64,000 nucleotides of DNA from Closterium sp. Naga37s-1 (taxonomy: Eukaryota > Streptophyta > Zygnematophyceae > Desmidiales > Closteriaceae): contig CANJKZ010001146.1 of the NCBI GenBank assembly GCA_947471745.1, positions 1,099,501 through 1,163,500 of the forward strand. Reading direction: 5' to 3'. Position 1 is the stretch's first letter, and every line of letters begins with the position of its first letter. Below the pieces are notes generated by a model. That model made no database searches and was not told where the DNA came from. It worked only from the letters and a program-made list of their open reading frames with translations. The translations under genes were made by a program, and so were the position numbers. This document shows, in pieces, positions 37,988-49,990 of this stretch.

Positions 37988-39355
37988 CCTGCTGCCCTGC
38001 TAGGCCCCGACCCGTCGCCGCTCCTAGCCCAGCCCGTCGCCCCTAGCCCGGCCCCTCGTCGCCCGTCGCCCCTAGACTCGGCCCCTTGGCCCCTTGGCCC
38101 TGTCGCCCCTAGCCGCGGCCCCTCGGCCCCGTCGCCCCTAGCCGCGGCCCCTCGCGACCCGACGCCCCGTCGCCCCTAGCTGCGGCCCCGTCGCCCCTAG
38201 CCGCGGCCACGTCACCCCGTCGCCCCTAGCTGCGGCCACGTCGCCCCTAGCCGCGGCCACGTCGCCCCGTCGCCCCTAGCTGCGGCCCCTTGGCCCCATC
38301 GCCCCTAACCGCGGCCCCTCGCGACCCGTCGCCCCGTCGCCCCTAATCGCGGCCCCGTCGCCCCTAGCCTCGGCCCCGTGGCCCCTCGCGACACGTCGCC
38401 CCTAGCCTCGGCCCCTCGGCCCCGTCGCCCCTAGCCACGGCCCCTCGCGACCCGTCAACCCTAGCTGCGGCCCCGTCGCCCCTAGCCGCGGCCACGTCAC
38501 CCCGTCGCCCCTAGACTCGGCCCCTTGGCCCCGTCGCCCCTAGCCACGGCCCCTCGGCCTCGTCACCCCTAGCCACGGCCCCTCGCGACCCATCACCCCG
38601 TCGCCCCTAGTCGCGGCCCCGTCGCCCCTAGCCTCGGCCCCGCGCCCCCCCCCCTCGCAACGCGTCGCCCCGCCGCTCCTAGCCTCGGCCCCTCGGCCCC
38701 GTCGAACCTAACCGCGGCCCCTCGGCCCCTAGCCTCGGCCCCTCGGCCCCTCGGCCCCCCCTTCGTGTTTGGCCCCTCGGCCCCTAGGCCCCTCGGCCCC
38801 TCTGCCCCTCGGCCCCTTGGCCCCTAGGCTACTTGGCCCCTCGGCCCCTTCAACCTCGGCCCCTCGGCCCCTTGGCCCCTAGGCCCCAGGCCCCTCGGCC
38901 CCTTGGCCCCTAGGCCCCAGGCCCCTCGGCCCCTTGGCCCCTAGGCCCCAGGCCCCTCGGCCCCTTGGCCCCTAGGCCCCAGGCCCCTCGGCCCCTTGGC
39001 CCCTCGGCCCCTCGGCCCCCCCCTTCGTGTTTGGCCCCTCGGCCCCTAGGCCCCTTGGCCCCTCGGCCCTTAGGCCCCTTCGTGTTTGGCCCCTCGGCCC
39101 CCAGGCCCCTTGGCCCCTTGGCCCCTCGGCCCCTCGGCCCCTCGGCCCCCCCCTTCGTGTTTGGCCCCTCAGCCCCTAGACCCCAGGCCCCTCGGCCCCT
39201 TCGACCTCGGCCCCTCAACCCCTCGGCCCCTAAGCCCCAGCCCCCCCCTCCCTCGGCCCCTTGGCCCCTCGGCCCCTAGGCCCCTTCGTGTTTGGCCCCT
39301 TGGCCTCTAGGCCCCTCGGCCCCTAGACCCCAGGCCCCTCGGCCCCTTTGCCTCT
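37988..39355 (+). repeat. Copia-4 C-rich leader minisatellite
   Basis: The first part (to about 38700) is built of CGTCGCCCCTAGCCGCGGCC-like units. The second part consists of GGCCCCTCGGCCCCTAGG words. Between 38868 and 38998 a 31-bp unit repeats almost perfectly. A short motif, CCCCCTTCGTGTTTGGCCCC, is interspersed at least five times. An open frame runs from 39292 through the end of the array directly into gag. Confidence 0.87.
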
Positions 39356-39417
39356 CTGCCCCTGCTACTGCTGCTGCTGCTACTGCTGCTACTGCTGCTC
39401 CTGCGTGCTGCACCACT

Positions 39418-40700
39418 ATGGCTTCGCTTCGAGTTCTCGCGTTCGATCATGAGGGTAGACCGGTTCAGTTTGACACGTGGCTCGACGACCTGCAGCTGTA
39501 CCTACTGAGCGATTCTAAGGACAGTGTGTCACTGTTTGACCTCGCGTCAGGTGCCGCTACTGCCCCTCCCGCCACAGCTGACAGTGTGACTCGCTCCCAG
39601 TGGCTGTCTCGTGACGCTACTGCCCGCTTGGCCATTCGCAACCACCTGCCCGCGACCGAATGTGCTCACTTTGGAGAGCACAGGACAGCACAGGCCATGT
39701 ACGACGCTGTCGTTGCTCGCTACTCCTCCCCTGCCACTGCTGCTATTGGCAGGCTGCTACTGCCCTACCTGTTCCCTGAGCTGTCGGCTTTTGCCACAGT
39801 AGCGGACCTGGTTACCCACCTGCGCACTAGCGACGCTCGCTACCGCGCTGCCGTCCTTGCTGAGTTCCTTCCCACGAACCAGCCTCCCATGTTCATCACC
39901 CTCTACTTCATAGTCACTCGCCTCCCTGCCTCCCTTCACTCCGTCAGGGACCGCTTCCTCACCCTCGACGCTGCTACACGCTTAGCCATTCGCAACCATC
40001 TGCCGCTAGCCGAACGGGCTCACTTTGGACAGCATAGGACACCACAGGCGCTGTACGACGCTGTAGTCACTCGCTACTCCTCGCCTGCCACTGCTGCGCT
40101 AGGCCAACTGCTACTGCCCTACCTGTTCCCCGAGCTGTCAGCTTTTGCCATAGTAGAGGACCTGGTTTCCCACCTGCGCACTAGCGACGCTCGTTACCGA
40201 GCTACCATCCCTGCTGAGTTCCTTGAGAGGAACCAGCCCCCGATGTTCATCACCCTCTACTTCATAGTCACTCGCCTCCCTGACTCTCTTCGCTCTGTCA
40301 GGGACCACTTTCTCCCCCCTTACCCCCTCCTACGCCTCAGCTGTTGCTACAGACGTCTCTGTTACTGAGGACGTCAGGGCTGCTTCTGCTAGTGCGAAGC
40401 GCCGCAGCAGCAAGGGCAAGGGTGGCAGGGGTGGTGGAGGTGGCAGCGGTGGTGGTGGAGGTGGCAGCAGTGGAGGTAGTGGAGGCGGTGGGGGTGGTGG
40501 CGGCGGTGGGACTGGTGGCGGGAGTGGGGGCTCTGGTGGCGGCGGTGGAGGCAGCGGTGGGAGTGGCGGCAGTGGAGGCGGTGGGACTGGAGGCAGTAGG
40601 ACTGGACCTCGGCATGGAGGCCCTGGTGGTGGCCAGCGGCAGCAGCAGCAGCGTTGGAGCAAGACCCAGTCGCCCCAGTAGCTCCGTGAGTGGTTGTTTC
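39418..40700 (+). pseudogene. Copia-4 gag with internal 118-codon tandem duplication
   Basis: Gag starts MASLRVLAFDHEGRPVQFDT at 39418. The stretch from DATARLAIRNHLP to LHSVRDRF (39613-39966) is repeated in frame at 39967-40320 (DAATRLAIRNHLP to LRSVRDHF). After the second copy a deletion removes the DPTSLTVDLLEQHL segment and shifts the frame. Gly-rich sequence follows, then a TAG at about 40679. The CX13CX3HX4C region is at 40731-40805 in the next frame. Confidence 0.82.
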
Positions 40701-41609
40701 AGCATGGGACGTCTGGGGGTAGTGATAGCTACCCGTATGTCATTCGCACGGGTGTTCGTGCTGATCAAACATGTGGGAAGCTTCACACTCAGCACCGCTG
40801 CTTCTCCCGCCTCGACGATGCTTGGCGTGCTGAGTTTGGTGACGACGTCGAGCTCCCTCGCTGGGCAGATCTACTTAGGTCTAGGATTGCTATCTTTGAC
40901 CTAGACTTTGATGCTATTCTTTCTGCTATGTATGCTTTGTCTATTGGTGCTGAGGGTGAATGTTACCGGTGTGTGCCGCCTGACCCAGGTATAGCTGCTG
41001 CTGCTCTAGGTGCTAGTGAGTCTGCTACTCTCCCTGGTACTGCGCCTGCTCAGGCCTTGCACACCTTCACGTTGGACTCAGGCGCCTCGTGCTGTTTCTT
41101 TCATGACAGCACCACTCTCACTCCTCTCCCTGCACCTGTCCCGGTCAGACTGGCTGACCCCTCTGGGGGCCCGGTCGTGGCCCGTTCCTCCACTCTCCTA
41201 CCGTGTCCGGCGATTCCGTCCGGCTCACTGTCAGGTCTTCACCTCCCCTCGTTCTCTACGAACTTGGTGATTACCGCTGCCCTCCAGGATGCGATGGTCA
41301 CTACCACCACTCCTGGGGGTTAGCGTGTGTCAATCTGCACGTGCACACGGACGGAGCGTCACCTGGCTACGTTCACTCGTCGGCCAGGGTCGAGTCTGTA
41401 CACACTGGCTACCGAGCCTCCTCATGTAGCTGCGTCTGCTCAGGTGTCCGCGTCAGGTCAGGTAGCCGCCTCTTGCTCGTGTCGCCTCCTGTCGCACCAG
41501 ACTCTTCTGTGGCACCACCGCCTGGATCACCCCTCCCTGCCACGCCTTCGTGGCATGCTCTCCCGTCTTCTCGTCTCTGGTCTACCCAGGTCTCTGCCTC
41601 CCCTCCCGC
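40701..41609 (+). pseudogene. Copia-4 gag end, protease and pre-integrase
   Basis: It has the zinc-like motif YVIRTGVRADQTCGKLHT, then IFDLDFDAILSAMYALS. The protease motif is FTLDSGASCCFFHDS. A TAG at about 41321 follows TTTPGG. The pre-integrase LLWHHRLDHPSLPRL has H-D-H for H-G-H. The frame ends at QVSASPPA, where Copia-5 is inserted at CCCGC. Confidence 0.82.
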
Positions 41610-41739
41610 TGAGAAACTTAGAACGAGAATGAGTTGACTAAGGAATGAAAGTGATACAAAATGTGAAACCCTAGAATTGTGTACCCCTTAGTATCTAACC
41701 CGCTACAGCCTACACAGGCTAGATCATATAAGTTTGACA
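41610..41739 (-). repeat. Copia-5 3' LTR
   Basis: 130 bp, TGAGAAACTT...TTTGACA in plus order. The adjoining sense-strand CTATGGGGGTG at 41740-41750 is the PPT. Confidence 0.93.
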
Positions 41740-41951
41740 CACCCCCATAGGCAAAGTGGGGGAGAACAAGGGGTCACAAGACCAGTCAAGCAAAGCAAGG
41801 CAAAGCAAGCTCAGGATGGATCACAACGTCACCACACATTCTGAGCACAAGTTCAAGGCCACAAGGCCAGTTCACATGCATGAGTACACACATATATATA
41901 ACGCTAAACAAGCACGAGTAGGTATATATATTTGTAACAGTACAAGCAAGG

Positions 41952-44900
41952 TCAAGAAGTGAGCAAGTGAGGCAAGGTAGGTACAAGACCTAACAGAGTA
42001 CAGAAGCGCTGATGGTCACAAGGCGCAAGTGCCTTGGTGAAGATATCAGCAGTGTTGGCCTCAGAGGCCACGTAAGCAAGGCGCAGCTGACCTCGCTGCT
42101 GCAGCTCACGAGCAAGGAAGTAGCGAAGAGCGATGTGCTTCGTTCTGTGCTCCAGTCTGTGCTCCCGACACAAGGCCAGCATAGCCTTGTTGTCTACGTA
42201 CAGAACTGGAGGAGAACGAGGCGGCTCTCCTAGGTCAGTCAGCAGGTAGGTGAGCCAGCGTAGCTCCTGTGCAGCCATGGCCCCTGCGTAGATCTCAGCC
42301 TCACAACTGGAGCCGAGAACAGAAGACGAGCGGGTAGACCGCCACGAAACAGAGCCGGAACAAAGGCTGAAGGAGTAACCCTGTGACGACCGCTGCGTAG
42401 CCAGGTCGTCAACCCAAGACGCGTCTGCGTGACCAGTGAGGACCACTGGACTCCGCCCTCCAAGCACTAGCCCCAAGCCTGAAGTACTGCACAAGTAGCG
42501 CAACACCCTCTTCGCTGCAGACATGTGCTCTGGTCGGTGTCTCCCAGGAGCAACATAGCGTGCCAGAATGCTAAGGTCAGGTCGAGTGCAGGTCATCAGG
42601 TACATGAGGCAGCCAACAAGCTCTGGGTACGGGCCACTCGACTCTACGGACTCATCCGAAGGCAGAGCTGAGAGCGAGTGGCGAGTAGACAGAGGAGTGG
42701 CCTGAGGCGAGGAGTACGTGAAGCCGAAGCGCTGAAGGACCTGCTGCACCATGTGTGACTGAGTCAGGGTAATGGTGCGCTGTGCTCTGTCCCGGGTGAT
42801 CCGCAAGCCAAGATAGCTTGTCAGTTCACCCAGGTCTGTGCACGTGTGTCTCTTCTGCAGCTCCGACTTCACGTGGGCGAGTGCCGTAGTGTCAGCAGTG
42901 GCAAAGACCAAGTCGTCGACGTACACGAGGATGTAGAACGGCGGCAGTGAAGTGTCGGTGCGTAGAAACAGCGACAGGTCAGCAGTAGAAGGAGCGAACC
43001 CAAGAGCCGCAAGTGTAGTCCTCAGTGTGTCGTGCCACTCACGCGGCGCCTGGCGAAGACCGTAGACTGGCCGTCGGAGGCTCCACTGGGTACCAGGAGG
43101 GAACGACCCAGTGAAGCCAGGTGGGCGGCGCAGCCAGATCTCCTCGTGCAGGCTGCCCTGCAAGAAAGCTGTGCTGAAGTCAAGAGAGTGGAGCTCGTAG
43201 TCACGCTGAGCGGCGACGTGCAGCAGAACCCGAAGAGTGGTCATCTTCGGGTTCGGGGAGAAGGTCTGGAAGAAGTCAACTCCCTCTCGCTGACTGAAGC
43301 CTCGTGCAACGTAACGCGCCTTGAAGACAGGCGGAGAACCCGGCGGCCGCTTCACCCTGAAAATCCACATGCCACTGACAATGTTCGCCCCAGGAGGGGG
43401 AACCTCGTCGACGTAGGTGCCTGTGGACTTCCAGGAAGCCATCTCTGCATCCATGGCTGCCTGCCACTGAGAGGAGTAGGGACCCTCTATCGCCTCCGCG
43501 TAAGAGCGCGGAGTCGGGATGTCTGGTGCATCCGGGTCTCCCTCAGGGGCAAGCAGCATGGACACGAGATGAGGTGAAGCAGCAGCAAAGCACTGGAACT
43601 CCTCCTGCCTGTCCTCAATGACGTCCGTGCCAAGGGCACACTCACCCCCGACGGACGGAGGACAGACAGACTCAGACTTAGCGACAAGACTAGCAGCGTA
43701 GTCTAGGCGACAGCGAGCAGCGAAGTCGACAAGCTCAGAAACTAAGGCAGACGCAGCAGCGGACTCAAAGGAAGGGTCAGTGACGACAGTAGCAAGGAGA
43801 CGCGTGACAGCAGGACTGGCAGCACGAAGGGAGTCCGACTCCGGGTCAGCAAGAACAGGAAGAGAGGACTCAGGAGGAGAAGGCAAAGGGGCACGCAGCG
43901 GAGCAGTGGAGGGACGCAGAGATATCCGGTGCGTGCCGGGGACAGGGGGAGGACGCTGACGCGAACCACGACTACTAGTGCGAGCAGCACGGACAGGCGA
44001 CGCAGGACGAGACGCAGGCTCACGACGCTCAGCAAGACCTCCAGTAGGACCAGTGTAGGGAGAAGGAGCAGGCAGAGGAGAGGTAGGCTGGAACTGTGAC
44101 TCGGACTGGACAGGCGGTGGACACTCTAAGGGAGGAGCCGGACTAGCAGAGGGCGGAAGACCAAGAACCTGCTCAAGGAGCGGAACGAAGTACGGCCGCG
44201 GTCGCTCAGCACCACCAGCACCAGAAGGGACAGCACCAGCACCCCGAACGACAGCACCAGCGCCAGCAGCACCCCCAGCTCCAGCAGCGCCAACTCCAGT
44301 ACCCTCAGAGGCACCAGCACTAGAGGCACCCTCAGCGCCAACACCCCCAGCAGCTCCAGCTCCAGCCGGACCACCAGAAGACGCAGCAGGTCCAGCTCCA
44401 GCACCCTCAGTAGCACCAACGCCCGCAGCACCACCAGCTCCAGTACGAGAAGCACCCGCAGGCCCAGCAGCTCCAGTACGCCCAGTACGAGCACCTCCGG
44501 GACCCGCGGCACCAGCAACCTCAGCAGCAGCAGAACCTCCAGCACCCGCAGCACCTCCAGCTCCAGCAGCTCGCCTCCAGCGCCGGGCAAACCACTCACG
44601 CAGCTCCTGTGGAGAGAGTAGCTCCCGCCGGGACGAAGCACCCGAAGAACCTCCAGGCCCAGCACCGCCAGACGCCACACGAGCAGGTCCAGTACCCTCA
44701 GACTCCGCACCCCCAGACGCAGCACCCCCAGGCTCAGCACCCCCAGACGCAGCACCCCCAGGCGTAGCACCCCCAGGCTCAGCACCCCCAGACCCAGCAC
44801 CCGCAGGCTCAGCACCCCTAGCAGCACCAGAGTCAACAGCTACCTCGACAGGGTCGACTGCGTCTACCTGAGACACACCTGAGGGGGCAGGACCCTGAGG

Positions 44901-45110
44901 GGGGAGGGGGTCTACCGGAGGGGGACCTGGCGTAAGGAAGAGCGGCGGGGGGGGGAGGGACGCAGTGCGGTAGGGGAAGAGACAGTAGTAGGGAACCGAC
45001 TCGTCAAAGGTGACGACCTGGGAGGACAGAACACGGCGCGAGGTGGGGTGGTAGAACTGCCAGCCCGGCGCGTCAGGGGGGAAGCCAAGGAAGACGCAGG
45101 GGACAGCTTG
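41952..45110 (-). pseudogene. Copia-5 integrase C-terminus, linker, RT and RNase H
   Basis: One frame runs from VPCVFLGFPPDAPGWQF through an 'EPGGAxxGG' linker (44690-44830) and a Gly/Ala-rich linker (44210-44580) to RT. RT has WIFRVKRPPGSPPVF, FSTAFLQGSLHEEIW, VYGLRQAPREWHDTL and the catalytic ILVYVDDLVFA. A small in-frame deletion changes RPDLAYPLSLLARYV to RPDLSILARYV. RNase H ends ANTADIFTKALAPCDHQRF. RT and RNase H look catalytically complete. Confidence 0.9.
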
Positions 45111-47851
45111 TCCGCAGACAAGTCGCGGACAAACGCCCGAGATCCCCAGACACGGAACGCAGACGCATCGCCAACCTTCCTCGTCCACAGCAAAGCAGGG
45201 GAGGTCTCCGGCATGGAGACCCGGGGCTGAAGGTTGATCTGATGCGCCGCGTACCGAACAAACGGCCACAGAAAATGGGGGGCAGCCGCATGGACCATGG
45301 ACGTACGAGCGACGTCCATGACCATGCCAATGCGGCGCTCAGCAATCCCATTTTGCTGCAGAGAGTCCGGAAGCGTGAAGGTCTGGCGGATGCCTCGTAC
45401 ACGACAGAAGGCTCGCAGAAGGTCAGAGGAGAACTCTCCGCCTCTGTCAGAGTGCAGACGCAGAACAGGAAAGTCCGAGCCGAAACTCTCTCTGAGCTGG
45501 AGACGAGCTGCGCGGATCCAGGCGATCAACACCTCAGTGACCTCACCCTTGCTGCGCAAGGGGAAGACTGCGGTGTAACGCGAGTAGTCGTCAACCACCA
45601 GCAGGAAGTAACGCTCGTGACCCTGTCCACGGACGCGGGCTGGGCCCCACACGTCCATGTGAAGCGTCTGCAGCGAAGCCTCTGTCGGAGGAAACTCGGA
45701 GGAGTAAGGAGCAGCGCGCTGCCGCCCCTCGACGCAGGGAACGCAGGTGGGGGCAGGCCCCGGAGGAAGGGGAGGGAGGGACCGGGGGAGACCAGAGACA
45801 AGGACACGGGAGGCCATGCCTCGAAGACGAGGCAGGGAGGGGTGACCAAGGCGGTGGTGCCAGAGGAGAGTCTGGTGAGACAGGAGACGACACGAGCAGG
45901 GGGCAGACTCAGGACCAGACTTGGACGCCGCAGCAAACACCTGACCCGACGCGGCTACCTGAGCAGACTCAGCGACCGGAGGAGACTCAGTAGTCAGTGT
46001 GTACAGGCTCGACCCCGGCTGACGGGTAAACGTGGCCAAGTGACGGCCCGTCCGAGCACAGGTACAGTGGGTCACTCGCTGACTCGCAGGAGTGAACTGG
46101 TCAACCCCTCCATCCTGGAGGTCAGCACCACTCACCAAGTTCGTAGAGAACGAGGGGAGGTAAAGACCCGACAGGGTGCCAGAAGGGGCCGCCGGACACG
46201 GTAGAACAGTGGAGAAGTGGGCAAGGACAGGACCCCCAGAGGGGTCTGCCAGGGAGACTGCCACTGGCCGACTAAGCGGCGTAAGCGTGGTGCGGTCCCG
46301 AAAGAAGGAGCGGGAAGCACCCGAGTCAAGGGTGAAGGTGTGGGTGGCCGGAGCCGACGCGGTACCTGAGAGCGCAGACTCACCAGCACCTGGGGCAGCA
46401 GGCTCACTGGCACCTAGAGCAGCAGCCTCACCAGCACCTAGAGCAGCAGCCTCAATGCCCGGGTCAGGCGGAAAACACCGGTAACAGTCACCCTCATCAC
46501 TAATAGTCACAGCATACATTGCAGCAAGAATAGCATCATAATCAAGATCAAAGATCGCAACACCCGCCCTAAACAGCTCGCCCCAGCGAGGGATCTCAGT
46601 AGCGTCGGGGAACTGGTGACGCCAAGCGTCCGTCAGGCGGCCGAAGCAGCGCTGGGTGGAGTGCGGACCCCCACACTGCTCACCCGTGCGGTCGCCTGTA
46701 CGTAGAACGTAGGTACAGGGGCCAGCACCCCAACCCCGCTGACGAGCAGTGTACCACTCACGAAGCTGCTGGGGGGAAGGGGTCTCACGAGTGCGCTGCT
46801 GCTGTTGCTGCTGGCGCTGACCACCACCGGAGCCGACCCTCTGCGAAGAGCCGCCCCGACCAGCTCCACCTCCGCCGCCGCTACCTCCACCACCGCCTCC
46901 ACCTCCACCACCTCCGCTCGCACCGCCACCGCCGCCGCCTCCTCCGCCTCCACTGCCGCCACTAGTGCCCCCACTCCCGCCACCACTCCCACCGCCACCC
47001 CCACCCCCTCCGCCGCCTCCACCGCCGCCTCCACCTCCCCCGCCAGCTCCTCCAGCGCCCTTGCCCCCCTTGCCCTTGCCTGAGCGGCGTCTTCTGCTAG
47101 GGGCAGACGCCGCGCCGACCGACTCATGACCAACGAGGTCGGCCGCAGCAGCAGAGGCAACAGAGGGCAAGAGGGGGGAGGGGGAGCACCCCTCAAAGAC
47201 AGGGGTACGAGGGTCACCACGAGAGGCTCCTACAGCGACTATACTCTTTTCTGCTGCTAGGAGGCGCTCCTCGAGGAGGTCAACGGTGAGGGTGGTGGGG
47301 CAGACAGAGAGGAAGTGGTCCCTGACCGAGCGAAGGGTGTCAGGGAGCCGGGTGACTATGTAGTAGAGGGTGATGTACATAGGGGGGGGGTTCTTGGCGC
47401 AGAACTCAGCAGGAAGCGCAGCACGGTAGCGAATGTCACTAGTGCGAAGGTGCGTAATGAGGTCAGCGACTGTGGGAAAAGCGGCGAGGTCAGGGAAGAG
47501 GTACGGCAGTAGGAGGCGGCTAAGGGCAGCAGTGGCAGGGGAAGAGTAGCGTGCAATGACAGCGTCGTACAAGGTCTTAGCACTCTTGTACTGACTAAAA
47601 TGCGCGCGCTCAGTGGTCGGTAAGTGGCGGCGCACAGCAAGGCGAGCAGCAGCATCGCGCGTGGCCCACTGTGAGCGAACAGTGGCGTCAGCATCAGCAG
47701 CAGGGGCAGGAGAGACACCAGAGGTGAGGTCAAACAGAGAGAGACCGTCTGCCCTATCGCACTGTAGGAAAAGCTGCAGATCATCTACCCAGACCTCAAA
47801 GTCAACAGCCCGACCCTCAGCGTCAAAGGTGAGAACACTGGGGGTGGCCAT
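45105..47851 (-). pseudogene. Copia-5 gag, protease and integrase
   Basis: This open frame of about 915 codons starts MATPSVLTFDAEGRAVDFEV. It includes the Gly-rich tract (46860-47060), CX13CX3HX4C (CTYVLRTG...CGGPHSTQRC), and IFDLDYDAILAAMYAV. Protease has FTLDSGASRSFFRD, and pre-integrase has LLWHHRLGHPSLPRLRGM. Integrase has MDVWGPARVRG, VVDDYSRYT, HSDRGGEFSSDLL and QQNGIAERR. Gag, protease and integrase are thus fused in one frame, as in other copia elements. It breaks at SADKLS near 45105. Confidence 0.9.
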
Positions 47852-48797
47852 GACAGCAATAGACTGGCAGAGAGAGCAGCGGGGTAGGGCAGTGCAGTGG
47901 CAGAGGCGCTGCTCTTACCAGGCAGGTGGGGCGGGCCGAGGCAGGCCGGCAGGGACAGGGCCGCGACGGCAGGGACTGCGGCGTCTCGGCTGCGGTGGCG
48001 TGGCGGCTCGGCGGCTCGGCGGCTCGGCTGCAGGGCGGCTCGGCGGCTCGGCGGCTCGGCAGCTTGGGGGCTCGGCAGCTCGGGGGGTTCGGCGGCTCGG
48101 CAGCTTGACGGGGCCGGGAAGGGCGGCTGAGGGGCCGAGGACAATCGGCAGGGCCGCGAAGGGCGGCGACGGGGCCGCAAGGGGTGGCAACGAGGCCGCT
48201 GAAGGGCGGCGACGAGGCCGCTGAGGGGCGGCGACGAGGCCGCTGAAGGGCGACGACGAGGCCGCGAAAGGGCGGCGACGGGGCCGCGGAAGGGCGGCAA
48301 TGGGGCCGCTGAAGGGCGGCGACGAGGCCGAAAGGGGCGGCGACGAGGCAGTAAGGGGCGGCGACGGGGCCTTAAGGGGCGGCGACGGGGCCGTAAGGGG
48401 CGGTCGCGGGGCCGTGAGGGGTGGCGACGGGGCCGTAAGGGGCGGTCGCGGGGCCGTGAGGGGCGGCGACGGGGCCGTAAGGGGCGGCGACGGGGCCGTA
48501 AGGGGCGGTCGCGGGGCCGTGAGGGGCGGCGACGGGGCCGTAAGGGGCGGTCGCGGGGCCGTGAGGGGCGGCGACGGGGCCGTAAGGGGCGGTCGCGGGG
48601 CCGTGAGGGGCGGCGACGGGGCCGTAAGGGGCGGTCGCGGGGCCGTGAGGGGCGGCGACGGGGCCGTAAGGGGCGGTCGCGGGGCCGTGAGGGGCGGTCG
48701 CGGGGCCGTAAGGGGCGGTCGCGGGGCCGTAAGGGGCGGGACACTAGGCGCGGTTCGGGCAGGGGCGGCACGCGCCCCGGGTAGGAAAAAAAAATCT
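47852..48797 (-). repeat. Copia-5 leader minisatellite
   Basis: 48370-48740 alternates two 21-bp units (plus strand GGGGCGGTCGCGGGGCCGTG plus A, and GGGGCGGCGACGGGGCCGTA plus A), giving a 42-bp higher-order repeat. 47985-48110 is a CGGCGGCTCGG array. The sense strand is C-rich, and its frame 47915-48823 (302 codons, LTAPRPP heptads) is open from just after the PBS to near gag. Confidence 0.87.
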
Positions 48798-48844
48798 TGG
48801 TGGGCCCTAGAAACAGTTCCCACGAGGGAACCTGCTCGATACCA
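48798..48844 (-). promoter_or_regulatory. Copia-5 PBS, hairpin and GGGCCCACCA box
   Basis: The PBS is TGGTATCGAGCAGG. The stem is GTTCCC/GGGAAC with a 4-nt loop (48816-48831), so both sides differ from the GGTCCT/AGGACC stem of Copia-2, 3 and 7 while pairing is kept. The box GGGCCCACCA is at 48798-48807. Confidence 0.8.
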
Positions 48845-48974
48845 TGAGAAACTTAGAACGAGAATGAGTTGACTAAGGAATGAAAGTGATACAAAATGTG
48901 AAACCCTAGAATTGTGTACCCCTTAGTATCTAACCCGCTACAGCCTACACAGGCTAGATCATATAAGTTTGACA
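48845..48974 (-). repeat. Copia-5 5' LTR
   Basis: 130 bp, with no difference found from the 3' LTR. TSD CCCGC follows at 48975-48979. Confidence 0.93.
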
Positions 48975-48979
48975 CCCGC

Positions 48980-49990
48980 CCTTGCCTGCCCCGCCATGCC
49001 TTCCTTGCGTCGAGGGGCGGCAGCGCGCCGCTCCTCACTCCTCCTCGTTTCCCCCGACGACTGCTCCACTGCAGACTCTCCACATGGACGTGTGGGGCCC
49101 AGCCCACGTCAGTGGACAGGGCCGCGAGCGCTACTTTCTGCTGGTAGTTGATGACTACACGCGGTACACCACGGTCTTCCCCTTGCGCAGCAAGGATGAA
49201 GTCGTTGATGTCTTGATCCCTTGGATCCGCATAGTCCGTCTCCAGCTCCGCGAGCGGTTCCGCCAGGACCTTCCTGTCCTGCGTCTGCACTCTGACAGAG
49301 GTGGTGAGTTCTCCTCTAACCTCTTGCGGGACTTTTGTCGTGGGGAGGGCATTCTCCAGTCGTTCACGCTTCCGGACTCCCCTCAGCAAAATGGGATTGC
49401 TGAGCGCCGCATTGGCTTAGTCATGGAGGTCGCTCGTACCTCCATGATCCATGCGGCTGCTCCCCATTTTCTGTGGCCGTATGCGGTCCGGTACGCTGCG
49501 CATCAGCTCAACCTCTAGCCCCATGTCTCCTTACCAGAGACCTCGCCCACACTGCGTTGGACGGGGGGAGGTTGGCGATGCGTCGGTGTTCCGGGTCTGG
49601 GGTTCTCGTGCCTTTGTTCGCGATACGTCCGCGGACAAGCTCTCCGCCCGTGCTATCCCCTGCGTCTTCCTTGGCTTTGTCCCTGACGCGCCTGGCTGGC
49701 AGTTTTACCACCCCACCTTGCGTCGTGTCCTCCCTTCTTAGGACGTCATGTTCGACGAGTCGGTTCCCTTCTACCGTCTCTTCCCCTACCGCTCTGCCCC
49801 TCCCCCGCCCCCGCCGCTCTTCCTTGCTCCCAGTCCCCCTCCGGTCGACCCTCTCCCGCCGCAGGGTCCACCTCCCTCCGGTGTTTCTCAGGTAGACCCT
49901 CTCCCTGGTACTGCGCCTGTCGAGGTAGCTGTCGGCTCAGGTGCTGCTCCACGTGCTGCGTTTAGGGGTGCTGCGTTTGGGGGTGCAGAG
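48980..49990 (+). pseudogene. Copia-4 integrase segment
   Basis: It continues from 41609 with CLPCVEGRQRAAPHSS and runs through MDVWGPAHVSGQGRERY, FLLVVDDYTRYT, HSDRGGEFSSN and QQNGIAERR. A TAG falls after HQLNL (49516). A frame shift near 49567 (WTG-GGW) and a TAG at 49739-49741 (expected SQDVTFDES) follow. The linker AFRGAAFGGAE is cut at 49990 by Copia-6. Confidence 0.85.

Larger units (their letters stand above)
41610..48974 (-). mobile_element. Copia-5: youngest, nearly intact copia element
   Basis: This 7,365-bp element has 130-bp LTRs that I find identical base for base, and the TSD CCCGC (41605-41609, 48975-48979). It sits inside Copia-4 in opposite orientation. The minus-strand frame is open from gag (47851) to integrase (about 45110) and again from there to the end of RNase H (41952). 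Only one clear lesion, an indel in SADKL-to-VPCVFLG near 45105, separates the two frames. Confidence 0.95.
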
